Below are positions 1 through 7,707 of a stretch of DNA of 52,841 nucleotides, one piece after another (positions within the stretch are counted from its first letter, which is position 1; each line of letters begins with the position of its first letter). Made by a program: the position numbers and the translations under genes. The notes under the pieces are model-generated. The model was not told the DNA's origin, did no database searches, and saw nothing but the letters and a program-made list of their open reading frames with translations. The stretch comes from Marinomonas ostreistagni (GTDB lineage: Bacteria > Pseudomonadota > Gammaproteobacteria > Pseudomonadales > Marinomonadaceae): assembly GCF_016461785.1 (NCBI RefSeq), contig NZ_JAEMUH010000021.1, positions 1 through 52,841 of the forward strand, read 5' to 3'.

Positions 1-81
1 TGTTCCTTGCAAAGGCGCGCTATTGATTTCTCATATATGATCCCAACGTTAGTGTATACACAATGAAAGGAGGTTATGAAT

Positions 82-612
82 ATGAGTCGTCATTTCGAGC
101 AAGCTGAGGGTTTGTGTGAGGAAAAAGACCCAGCGACAAATGGGTTTGTGTTTAACCAGACCATGTTGCGTATTGCGGACCCTGTTCGTTCGCTAGATTT
201 CTATACTCGTGTAATGGGTATGACGTTGTTGCGTAAGCTTGATTTTCCTGAGATGAAGTTCAGTTTGTATTTCTTAACTCATGGTGAGGATTTCTCTGAG
301 ATCAGTGACGACAATGCACGTCGAACCGCGCAAACCTTTGGTCGTCCTGCAGTATTGGAGTTGACGCACAATTGGGGAGATAGCGCTGAGACGGTTCAAT
401 ATCACAATGGTAATAGTGAGCCTCGTGGGTTTGGTCATATTGGTTTTCATGTGCCAGACCTTGAAGGAGCCTGTCAGCGTTTTGAAAACTTAGGTGTAGC
501 GTTTCAGAAAAGACTTGAAGATGGCAGTATGAATTATATTGCTTTTATTAAAGATCCAGATGGCTATTGGATTGAGATATTCGATGCCAATCGAGTCAAT
601 GGTGACTCGTAG
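82..612 (+). CDS. gloA: Lactoylglutathione lyase (glyoxalase I), Zn-type long form
   Basis: Glyoxalase I isomerises the hemithioacetal of methylglyoxal and glutathione to S-lactoylglutathione in the cytoplasm. The metal ligands fit the long, human/yeast-type enzyme: Gln in FNQTML, Glu in LELTHN, His in GFGHIGF and Glu in YWIEIFD (Q28, E95, H121, E167 counted from an ATG at 76). Glutamine in the first position is typical of zinc enzymes. Two in-frame ATGs exist, at 76 and 82. The strong Shine-Dalgarno AAAGGAGG at 66-73 lies 8 nt before the ATG at 82 and only 2 nt before 76, so I take 82 (176 aa). A second, Ni-type glyoxalase I lies at 16525-16947 (-). No terminator is visible downstream. Family call is firm; metal type is inferred from the ligands. 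Confidence 0.93.
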   Translation: MSRHFEQAEGLCEEKDPATNGFVFNQTMLRIADPVRSLDFYTRVMGMTLLRKLDFPEMKFSLYFLTHGEDFSEISDDNARRTAQTFGRPAVLELTHNWGDSAETVQYHNGNSEPRGFGHIGFHVPDLEGACQRFENLGVAFQKRLEDGSMNYIAFIKDPDGYWIEIFDANRVNGDS

Positions 613-716
613 AGATTGTGCGCTCTAAGTGTATTTTACTGCTAACACAGCGATTACGACTAGCCAGTTCTTATTCTAATGGATGAATAAAGCTGGCTAC
701 AGTATCAAAAATTATC

Positions 717-753
717 TTGTGTAAGCACTATATTTCCACTATTCTAGAAATAT
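717..753 (+). promoter_or_regulatory. Putative arsR promoter with ArsR operator 1
   Basis: A possible -35 (TTGTGT, 717-722) and -10 (TATTCT, 740-745) are 17 nt apart. The -10 lies inside CCACTATTCTAGAAATAT (736-753). This 18-mer recurs in opposite orientation at 1086-1103 in front of the permease gene with 16 of 18 matches. The core ATTCTAGAA is nearly palindromic, as expected for a dimeric ArsR/SmtB repressor. Autorepression is inferred. Confidence 0.6.
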
Positions 754-773
754 GGTTTTTAAAGGTGGCTCCG

Positions 774-1058
774 ATGAACATAGAAAAAGCAGCAGGTCAG
801 CTATCTGAGCTTGGGCATGTGGCACGTTTAAACATATACAAAGCGCTTGTTAAAGCAGGTCACACAGGTTTAGCGGTGTCTGAGATACAAGATCAGTTGG
901 AAATTCCTAATTCAACTTTGTCTCACCATATCGCAAGATTAGTGAAGGTAGGGTTAGTCTCTCAAACTCGTGAGGGGAGGGTGTTACGTTGTCATGCTCA
1001 GTATGCTCAATTGGATGCATTAATTAGTTATTTGCAGGATGAATGTTGTTCGTTATGA
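774..1058 (+). CDS. arsR: ArsR/SmtB-family metalloid-responsive repressor
   Basis: A 94-aa winged-helix repressor. The recognition-helix segment IPNSTLSHHIARLVKVGLV is typical of ArsR, followed by the beta-wing (REGRVLRCHAQY). An upstream in-frame ATG at 717 would give 113 aa, but AAAGGTGG at 761-768 lies 5 nt before the ATG at 774. The cysteines are C73, C91 and C92. The last two form a C-terminal CC pair, and the 18-residue spacing from C73 to C91 resembles what I recall for ArsR proteins selective for trivalent methylarsenicals. The canonical CxC motif of helix alpha-4 is absent. The next gene encodes an ArsP-type permease, and both genes carry a shared operator-like sequence. DNA binding is well supported; the inducer (organoarsenical versus other thiophilic ligand) is inference. 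Confidence 0.88.
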   Translation: MNIEKAAGQLSELGHVARLNIYKALVKAGHTGLAVSEIQDQLEIPNSTLSHHIARLVKVGLVSQTREGRVLRCHAQYAQLDALISYLQDECCSL

Positions 1059-1070
1059 GCAACATTATTT

Positions 1071-1103
1071 TTGAAAAATATTTCGATAATTCTAGAATAG
1101 TAG
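1071..1103 (+). promoter_or_regulatory. Putative second promoter and ArsR operator 2, before the permease gene
   Basis: TTGAAA (1071-1076) and TAGAAT (1093-1098), 16 nt apart, make a plausible sigma-70 promoter in the 53-nt arsR-arsP gap. The -10 is embedded in the inverted copy of operator 1 (1086-1103, reverse complement CTACTATTCTAGAATTAT). The predicted transcription start would lie very close to the permease ATG at 1112, so either the leader is very short or the -10 assignment is off. The shared operator sequence is directly visible; promoter activity is inferred. Confidence 0.55.
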
Positions 1104-1111
1104 GTGTCATT

Positions 1112-2083
1112 ATGATGGAACTTAACTCTTGGCAAGCAGCGTTAGATTTTTTTATTTCTGCATTTACGGAATTAGCGGTGCTGTTTGTGTTAATTAGCAT
1201 ACTCGTCAGCGCCATGAATCTGTATTTACCAAAGGAGAAGGTCAGTCGCCTTTTAAGTGGTAATAGGGGTTATGGCGTCGCGATGGGACTTGGAGCAATG
1301 ACACCATTTTGTAGCTGCTCGACTCTCCCAATGTTAATTGGATTAATTCAAGCTAGGGCCTCTTTTGGGCCTATGATGGCATTTTTGATTACATCACCAT
1401 TACTAAACCCGTTCGTAATCTCTCTCTTTTGGATCACTTTTTCACCGCAAGTCACGTTGTTGTATGCAGCATGTGTGGTGATTCTAGCAGCCTTGTCTGG
1501 ATGGAGTTTGCAAAGGTTAAATTTTCAGACCTACATCCGTTCTGAATTATTAACCGCAGCACCTAGCCCATGTGGTTCAGGTTGCGATGATTCGGGAAAG
1601 GTTGTGTCAAAGAGCGCCACTTGTTCGACGGCAAACTGCAATGAAGCACCAAAGATCATTCAAGCATCTACTTTGAAAATGTTAACTTTAGGAGCACTTA
1701 AGCAACTTCGAGAGATGCTACCTTATATGATCTTTGGTGTGGCAATTGGGGCGTTGTTACATGGCTTTGTGCCTTTGAACGTGTTTGAGGGTTTAGCAAT
1801 GATGAATGTATTTTTGCTCATTCCTCTCTCTGCTGTTATCGGTATCTTTCTGTATGTAAGAGCTTCGACCATGATTCCGATAGCAGCGTCGCTTATGACG
1901 AAGGGGTTAAGTGCTGGAGCCGTCATTTCGCTGACTATTGCGGGGGCTGGAGCAAGTCTGCCTGAGATGATCATGCTGCGTAAAATGTTTAGATGGCCAC
2001 TTTTGATTACCTTCGTTTTCGTTGTTTTGCTGACTGCTATGGTTACTGGCTTTGCGATAGAGCTGGTAGTTGGAAGTCATTGA
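1112..2083 (+). CDS. arsP: ArsP-like permease (COG0701/DUF318), probable organoarsenical efflux
   Basis: A multi-pass inner-membrane permease of about 324 aa. It has the family signature TPFCSCSTLP (C67 and C69 here) followed by SPLLNPFVISL in the first half. A hydrophilic central loop then holds four cysteines (C154, C158, C171, C176), and a second group of membrane segments carries the repeat-like GASLPEMIML. ArsP members export trivalent organoarsenicals such as methylarsenite and roxarsone(III). Translation could start at 1043 overlapping arsR, but the residues before MMELNSW look non-coding and an operator occupies that region, so I choose 1112 (1115 is also possible). The adjacent arsR with its shared operator supports a metalloid role. 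Exact substrate is unproven. Confidence 0.85.
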   Translation: MMELNSWQAALDFFISAFTELAVLFVLISILVSAMNLYLPKEKVSRLLSGNRGYGVAMGLGAMTPFCSCSTLPMLIGLIQARASFGPMMAFLITSPLLNPFVISLFWITFSPQVTLLYAACVVILAALSGWSLQRLNFQTYIRSELLTAAPSPCGSGCDDSGKVVSKSATCSTANCNEAPKIIQASTLKMLTLGALKQLREMLPYMIFGVAIGALLHGFVPLNVFEGLAMMNVFLLIPLSAVIGIFLYVRASTMIPIAASLMTKGLSAGAVISLTIAGAGASLPEMIMLRKMFRWPLLITFVFVVLLTAMVTGFAIELVVGSH

Positions 2084-2300
2084 TCGCTTATTTCTATATA
2101 GGCTATTTAGAGGGTTACGCAGCTTTTGAGGTCCTAATGTGATGTGTTGATACGTTTTGTAGAAGAATATGGAATTCTGAAGTAGGTTTTATGAAGGCAC
2201 TTATAACATTCTTTTTATTCAGTTAAGTTCTTTGTTTTACTGAATCTGATACATCAGGATACTCGTGTGTCAGAAATCCCCTCTACATTAGGAACACATC

Positions 2301-4289
2301 ATGAAAAAGACTCTTCTGGCGCTCACCATTAGTACTGTTTTAGCTGGATGCAGTGCTCTTAGCTCTAACGGCAGTAATGAGATGGCACTGTACGAACAAG
2401 CGAATAAAACAGGAGAGGAGTCACTGGCTTTACAGTATTTGACCCAAGCTTCTCTTAAGGGCAACTCGCAAGCGACGGCACGCTTAGGAGAGGCTTACAT
2501 GAATGGACGATATGGGTTAGATGATGAAGCAAAAGGTGCTGAGTTACTGCAAAAGGCAGCAGACGAAGGTGAGCGTCGGGCCATGACAGACCTTGGCATT
2601 GCCTATCTTTATGGCCAAGGAGTTCAACAAGACTACCAGCAAGCCTATGTTTGGCTGAATAAGGCTAAAAACAATGGAGACATGAAAGCACCACGTTATA
2701 TTGGCCTTGTTTACCAAAATGGATGGGGTAAAGCGATCGATTATGTAGAGGCTGCAAGCAACTTTGAGCTGGCAGCAAATAGAGGTGATATCACTAGCCA
2801 ATATTATTTAGGTAAATTGTACGAAACTGGGCAAGGTGTTCAACAAGATTACGTAAAGGCCATTGCATTATATAACCAATCGGCATCGCGTGGTGACCAT
2901 GTCTCTTTACCCGCGATATTAGCGCTAGCGAACGTGTATGAAAATGGCATTGGTGTCAAAAGAGATACAAAGCAAGCACTGTCTTGGTATGCCAAAGCCT
3001 CACGATTAGGCAGTACCGAAGCAAAAGAAAAAATTGGTTACTATCAGTATCCTGACCATCCTAAGGTTATGAATGTCACGGCTTTAGTTGATGTGCTAGG
3101 CGATGGTCAAAAAGTCGCTGGAGTCGCCATTGAATTTACGCAGGACATTGACATCTCGTCACTGGATATCTCCGATTTTCAAGTCAATGGTCGTGAAATC
3201 CAATCGGTTTATGTAAATGACAAAGCTGAACTTGGTACTGGCTTATCTTCTGGATCTTTCGTTATCGTTACGCTGAAAACAGACATTGACCCTGAGAGTA
3301 GTCAGATGGGCGGTGGGCCAAGTGAACAAGATAGCAATAATTCAGAAAAAAACTCTGACCAAGCCGCTCATGGAAATGGTCCAACACTTGGACAAATCTC
3401 AGACAAGTCTGCAGAGCCAACCATACTCGACGTTTCAATTATTCAATCCGGTGAAGTGTCTTTGGTATCTGGTCAGGTAAGTTTAGCGAGTGATGCTAAG
3501 ATGAAGAGCAACGCGACATTGAATCCTGCTATAGAAGGTTTTCAGCAGCTTGTTTTTCACGATGATGAGTTAGATAAAGATCTAATGTACAACCTTTATG
3601 TTCCTAAAAACTATGATACGAGCAAATCATACCCTCTTGTGTTGTTCATGCATGATGCTGGGGTTGTCAGTAACAATCCTACTGAAGCGTTAACGCAAGG
3701 GCTTGGTGGTGTAATTTGGGCCTCTGAAAGGGATCAAGCATTGCATGAAAGCTTTGTACTAGTACCGCAGTACAACGCAATTATGGCAGATGATAACTCA
3801 CAAACGTCCGTGGATATGGATGTCACGGTAAATCTAATCAAATCTCTTTCAGAGCAGTACGCCATTGATGAAAAGCGTTTATACAATACTGGACAGTCAA
3901 TGGGTGGGATGACCTCGATTGCCATGGACATTAAGTATCCTGACTTATTTGCGGCTTCGTTGCTTGTGGCTTGTCAATGGGACCCTGAACTAGTGGCGCC
4001 ACTTGCAAATAAGCCTTTATGGATTGTGGTGTCGGAAGGGGACACGAAAGCAAACCCGGGTATGGATGCTATTACTGATGTACTTGCCAATGAAGGGGCA
4101 ACGGTTAGCAAAGCTAAGTGGGATGCGCAAGCTTCAAAATCTGTCATGGCCGCTCAAGTAAGTCACATGCTTAAACAAGGCGCGCAGGTGAATTACACCG
4201 TATTTGAAGGCGGTAGCCACCGTTACACTTGGCAGTATGCTTACTCAATTGATGCTATTCGTGATTGGTTATTTGCACAGCATAAGTAG
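2301..4289 (+). CDS. Lipoprotein with Sel1 repeats fused to an alpha/beta-hydrolase (esterase) domain
   Basis: A 662-aa protein. A lipobox LAGC places the lipidated Cys at residue 17, and Ser at +2 suggests outer-membrane sorting. Residues about 30-250 are tandem Sel1/TPR-like repeats of the type ARLGEAYMNGRYG and YLYGQGVQQDY. A linker with an Ig-like or 'substrate-accessory' look (about 255-340) leads into an acidic, Ser/Asn-rich spacer. The last 250 residues form an esterase of the PHB-depolymerase/peptidase-S9-like type: nucleophile elbow GQSMGG (Ser533), likely acid Asp581 (SEGDTKANPG) and His640 (GGSHRYTW). Hydrolase activity at the cell surface or periplasm is inferred; the substrate is unknown. 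Sel1 repeats usually mediate protein contacts, so the fusion may position the enzyme. A terminator follows at 4344-4373, so the gene appears monocistronic. Confidence 0.82.
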   Translation: MKKTLLALTISTVLAGCSALSSNGSNEMALYEQANKTGEESLALQYLTQASLKGNSQATARLGEAYMNGRYGLDDEAKGAELLQKAADEGERRAMTDLGIAYLYGQGVQQDYQQAYVWLNKAKNNGDMKAPRYIGLVYQNGWGKAIDYVEAASNFELAANRGDITSQYYLGKLYETGQGVQQDYVKAIALYNQSASRGDHVSLPAILALANVYENGIGVKRDTKQALSWYAKASRLGSTEAKEKIGYYQYPDHPKVMNVTALVDVLGDGQKVAGVAIEFTQDIDISSLDISDFQVNGREIQSVYVNDKAELGTGLSSGSFVIVTLKTDIDPESSQMGGGPSEQDSNNSEKNSDQAAHGNGPTLGQISDKSAEPTILDVSIIQSGEVSLVSGQVSLASDAKMKSNATLNPAIEGFQQLVFHDDELDKDLMYNLYVPKNYDTSKSYPLVLFMHDAGVVSNNPTEALTQGLGGVIWASERDQALHESFVLVPQYNAIMADDNSQTSVDMDVTVNLIKSLSEQYAIDEKRLYNTGQSMGGMTSIAMDIKYPDLFAASLLVACQWDPELVAPLANKPLWIVVSEGDTKANPGMDAITDVLANEGATVSKAKWDAQASKSVMAAQVSHMLKQGAQVNYTVFEGGSHRYTWQYAYSIDAIRDWLFAQHK

Positions 4290-4343
4290 CTTTAAGGGAA
4301 ACACCAAAGACATACCAATCTAGCTTAATGCTTATTATTCAAG

Positions 4344-4373
4344 AGCCTTAGCATGAAAGTGCTAGGGCTTTTT
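4344..4373 (+). terminator. Rho-independent terminator after the Sel1-esterase gene
   Basis: Arms AGCCTTAGCA (4344-4353) and TGCTAGGGCT (4360-4369) pair with one G-T wobble around a 6-nt loop and run into TTTTT. Confidence 0.8.
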
Positions 4374-4493
4374 GCGTACTCATAAGCGAATGTCTAAGGC
4401 AAAAAATGGATCACTTATTGCTGCTGATCTAGTTTACAAAGTCATTAAAAAAGCTAATTCTTATTCTATTAAAATAATAAGAAGCCTTCACTT

Positions 4494-5168
4494 ATGCGTA
4501 TTTTGATAGCGGAAGACGACCCTGTGTTGTCAAAGTCAATTTCCAGTCAATTTGACAAACTTGGTTTTGTAACAGATGTTGCTTTAGATGGACTCCAAGC
4601 CGAGATCTTGTTGAAGGAGCAACCATATGACTTGTTGATCTTAGACCTTAACATGCCTAAACGAGATGGTAATGAGGTGCTCAAGACTATTCGAGATATG
4701 GGAAATAATACACCAGCTTTGGTTTTAACTGCGCGAGACTCTTTAGATGATAAATTGTCCCTGTTTAATCGTGGAGCCGATGATTACCTTACTAAACCAT
4801 TTCGATTTGAAGAGTTAGAAGCTCGTTGCCGAGCGCTGATTCGCCGTAATCGAGGTTTAGCGAATGACCAAATAGAGCATGGTGACTTGCTTGTAGACAG
4901 GCAGGCTTGCTCGGTTTCGATTCATGGTCATGCGGTGGGACTTACTCATACTGAATATCGTTTGTTGGACTTGCTTCTGGCCAATATTGGCAAAGTGCTT
5001 AGTAAATCGGTGATTCTTGATCACCTTTACCATCTAGATGATGCCCCTAATGCTAGTGCTGTTGAGATTTATGTGGCACGCCTACGTAAAACCCTTTCAC
5101 ACAGTCAAAGTGTCAAGATACGAACGTTACGTGGACTTGGCTATGTGTTAGAAAAAACCTATGAGTAA
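4494..5168 (+). CDS. OmpR-family response regulator, TctD-like
   Basis: A 224-aa cytoplasmic regulator with an N-terminal receiver domain: acidic pocket EDD at 7-9, phospho-acceptor D51 in LILDLNMP, conserved Thr in VLTARD and Lys in YLTKPF. The C-terminal winged-helix DNA-binding domain ends in VKIRTLRGLGYVL, as in OmpR/PhoB proteins. Its stop overlaps the histidine kinase start by 8 nt (5161-5168), so the two are translationally coupled. Given the downstream TctC/TctA genes it probably activates the tripartite tricarboxylate transporter, as TctD does in Salmonella. That target is inferred from context. Confidence 0.9.
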   Translation: MRILIAEDDPVLSKSISSQFDKLGFVTDVALDGLQAEILLKEQPYDLLILDLNMPKRDGNEVLKTIRDMGNNTPALVLTARDSLDDKLSLFNRGADDYLTKPFRFEELEARCRALIRRNRGLANDQIEHGDLLVDRQACSVSIHGHAVGLTHTEYRLLDLLLANIGKVLSKSVILDHLYHLDDAPNASAVEIYVARLRKTLSHSQSVKIRTLRGLGYVLEKTYE

Positions 5169-6561
5169 TTCCGCCTACTCTATCAAACAACGAATATGGT
5201 TGGTTGCTACTCTAGTTTTATTGTTAATGAGTACGGTGGTCTATTGGTCTGCTGCGTTGTATGCAGAACGTTTAGCACGTAATGCATTTGATCGGCAATT
5301 GCGTGGTGCCGCATTGCAAATGGCTGAAAGTGTGAACTTAGTCGGTGGCGAAATTGAAATTGACTTGCCTTTGTCTGCGTTTGAGTTACTTGCTATGTCA
5401 GAAGAGGATCGTGCCTTTTATGCAATTCGTCATGCGAATGGAACACTGTTGACTGGCTATCGTGATGTTCCTTTGCTACCAGAAGATGTGACAGAGGCCC
5501 AAAATCATCATGAATGGATATACGATAGTATTTACAGTGGTGAACCGACGCGCTTTGTATCGATTAAAAAAAGGTTATTGGACAGTGATTATGATGCTTT
5601 TGTATCAATAACTGTTGGGCAAACAGTGCTGGCTAGACAAGCACATGCATTGCAAACAAAGCGTTGGGTAATCCAATTTGTCGTAGCGTTTTTCGTTCTG
5701 TCACTCTTACTTATTATGCTAGGTGTATGGGTTGCCTTAAGGCCACTAAAAAAAGTACGTTTGGAGCTACTACATCGTTCACCTGTTGATCTGTCAGCAA
5801 TATCATTGCAGGTACCGAAAGAAATTGCTCCATTGACGGATGCGATTAATCAGTTGATGTCTCAACTGACGAAAACCTTGGATAGGCTAAAGCATTTTAG
5901 TAATGAAGCAGCGCATCAACTGCGAACCCCCTTGGCAGGCCTGAGGTCTGAGGCTCAGTCTGCTCTGAAAGAGAAGAACCAAAGCTTGCGCGAAGGTCAA
6001 CTTAAAAATGTGATCGCTTGCAGTGATGAATTGGCCTCCATGGTAACTCATATATTACAGCATGCTGAGCTTGCTCATCGGTTTCAAAGAGACGAAATAA
6101 CTTCTTTAGACCTTACTCACTTGACTCTGGAAGTGGCAAGAGAAGTGGCTGCGGCGGCTTTGGATAAAAACATTGAGCTTAGTTATGTTGGAAGTGAAGA
6201 CCCCATCTTTATTTCAGGGAATAGCATTGCATTGCGTTTTTTGATTTCCAATATATTGGAAAATGCCGTGAAGTACAGTCCTATGGACTCGGAGGTGACA
6301 GTTCAATTATGGGTTGAGGAAACGAGTATTAGATTAGATATCTCAGATCATGGAGAAGGTATTCCTGACTCAGAAAAGCCAAAGGTATTTGAACTGCATT
6401 ATCGCTCCCCAAATAATCTTAACACTGGAACAGGTATCGGGTTATCTATCGCCAAAGAGGTTGCAGATTTTCATAATGCGACCATTGAATTACTTGATAA
6501 TCAACCTTCGGGTTTGACGGTACGTGTCGTATTTCCAGCGCTGGGAGGAGTACGGTTTTGA
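5161..6561 (+). CDS. Sensor histidine kinase, TctE-like
   Basis: A 466-aa inner-membrane kinase. TM1 is at about residues 12-34 and TM2 at about 164-187, flanking a roughly 130-residue periplasmic sensor of the 2CSK_N/TctE type. The dimerisation helix carries the phospho-accepting His252 in AAHQLRTPLAG. The ATPase domain has the N box (NILENAVKYSP), D box (DHGEGIP) and G box (GTGIGLSIAKEV). All catalytic motifs look intact. It overlaps the regulator gene upstream by 8 nt and the binding-protein gene downstream by 4 nt, so the three proteins are probably made together. The ligand is unknown, but a carboxylate is expected from the neighbouring transporter. Confidence 0.9.
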   Translation: MSNSAYSIKQRIWLVATLVLLLMSTVVYWSAALYAERLARNAFDRQLRGAALQMAESVNLVGGEIEIDLPLSAFELLAMSEEDRAFYAIRHANGTLLTGYRDVPLLPEDVTEAQNHHEWIYDSIYSGEPTRFVSIKKRLLDSDYDAFVSITVGQTVLARQAHALQTKRWVIQFVVAFFVLSLLLIMLGVWVALRPLKKVRLELLHRSPVDLSAISLQVPKEIAPLTDAINQLMSQLTKTLDRLKHFSNEAAHQLRTPLAGLRSEAQSALKEKNQSLREGQLKNVIACSDELASMVTHILQHAELAHRFQRDEITSLDLTHLTLEVAREVAAAALDKNIELSYVGSEDPIFISGNSIALRFLISNILENAVKYSPMDSEVTVQLWVEETSIRLDISDHGEGIPDSEKPKVFELHYRSPNNLNTGTGIGLSIAKEVADFHNATIELLDNQPSGLTVRVVFPALGGVRF

Positions 6562-7616
6562 TTCGTGCATTGCTAATTTTTCTGCTCAATGTTTCTCCCC
6601 TTATTCATGCCGATGATGCTTATTGGATATCTGGTAAAGATGATGTTTTAGAAAACCATAAAATTCTGAAGGTGTATGGTGCAGCAGACTTTTCCGCCAT
6701 TGAACCAATATTGAAAAACTTTGCACTGGAACAAGACAATTTATCTGTTCTGTACAGAGAGTTTAGTACCAGAGAGTTGTATAGATATGTGACTGAGAGA
6801 GGTGAGTGGCCTGATATTTTGCTAAGTCCAGCTATGGATTTACAAGTTAAGCTTATAAATGATGGTTATGCCATCCCATTTGAATCAGAATCGACTAGTA
6901 GACTACCTAAATGGGCAAGTTGGCGAAACGAATTGTATGCGTTTACCTATGAACCTGTTGCAATTGCGATAAATCGGCGCATTTTGGGTGATGATGACCT
7001 AGTCCCTAAAGATAGAACTGAATTGTTAAACTTAATTCGATCTAAGGAGTCTCTCTTTAGGGGCAAAATAGGCCTTTTAGATCTTGAGACAGTTGGTCTT
7101 GGCTATTTAATGTGGGCTAACGATAGTCAACAATCGAGAACCTATGGGCGTCTGCTAGAAGTGTTTGGGGCTAATCGTGCCAAGCTTTATCCCAACAGTA
7201 CCAGTATGTTACAAGCGCTCGCCCAAGGTGATATTTATATCGCTTATAACGTGTTAGGGTCCTACGCATCGGAGTGGGCCGCTCGTTTTAATGAACTGAG
7301 TGTTATTCTTCCCAACGATTACACGGCCGTAATATTAAGAAGTGCGTTGATTCCTAAAGCTGCACAGCTTAAAAATGAAGCGAAACTATTTATTAATTAT
7401 CTCTTATCGGAAAAGACTCAAAGATTACTGTCAGAGCATTCCAGTCTGATACCTATTTCGTCTAGTTATGATACTAATGAAGACATTGCTACGTTACGAC
7501 AGTCCGAGTTAAGTCCGTTACAGCCAATAAACTTAGGTTTTCCTTTGCTGCTTTTGACCGATCAAGCAAAGCGAAGCTTATTATTAAAAGAATGGGATAA
7601 CGCTATTCAAAACTAA
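6558..7616 (+). CDS. Periplasmic ABC-type (Fe3+/iron-like) substrate-binding protein coupled to the kinase
   Basis: A 352-aa secreted protein: short signal peptide (about residues 1-18, ending near IHADD), then a type-2 periplasmic-binding fold like the AfuA/FutA and bacterial extracellular SBP_1/13 families (KVYGAADFSAIEPILKNF, ELYAFTYEPVAIAIN, KLFINYLLSEKTQRLL). The start is TTG at 6558, supported by GGAGGAG at 6544-6550 with 7-nt spacing; it shares TTGA with the kinase stop. No ABC permease or ATPase gene is nearby. Its coupling to the kinase suggests it presents ligand to the sensor domain rather than feeding a transporter. The fold call is reasonable; the sensory role is inference. Confidence 0.8.
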   Translation: MIRALLIFLLNVSPLIHADDAYWISGKDDVLENHKILKVYGAADFSAIEPILKNFALEQDNLSVLYREFSTRELYRYVTERGEWPDILLSPAMDLQVKLINDGYAIPFESESTSRLPKWASWRNELYAFTYEPVAIAINRRILGDDDLVPKDRTELLNLIRSKESLFRGKIGLLDLETVGLGYLMWANDSQQSRTYGRLLEVFGANRAKLYPNSTSMLQALAQGDIYIAYNVLGSYASEWAARFNELSVILPNDYTAVILRSALIPKAAQLKNEAKLFINYLLSEKTQRLLSEHSSLIPISSSYDTNEDIATLRQSELSPLQPINLGFPLLLLTDQAKRSLLLKEWDNAIQN

Positions 7617-7707
7617 TTTAATGAGTCGCTTTCAGCGAAAGCTTATTGAAAGGTTCGTTTCATATACTGCACCTCAACCCTTAACAAAAAAAACAATGAG
7701 GTGAACG

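Noticed and set aside
2191..2226. 11-codon leader peptide before the lipoprotein gene
   Set aside because: It has a weak ribosome-binding site but no regulatory codon run or terminator/antiterminator structure.
7628..7642. GCTTTC-AGC-GAAAGC hairpin before tctC as a terminator
   Set aside because: The stem is only 6 bp and no T run follows.
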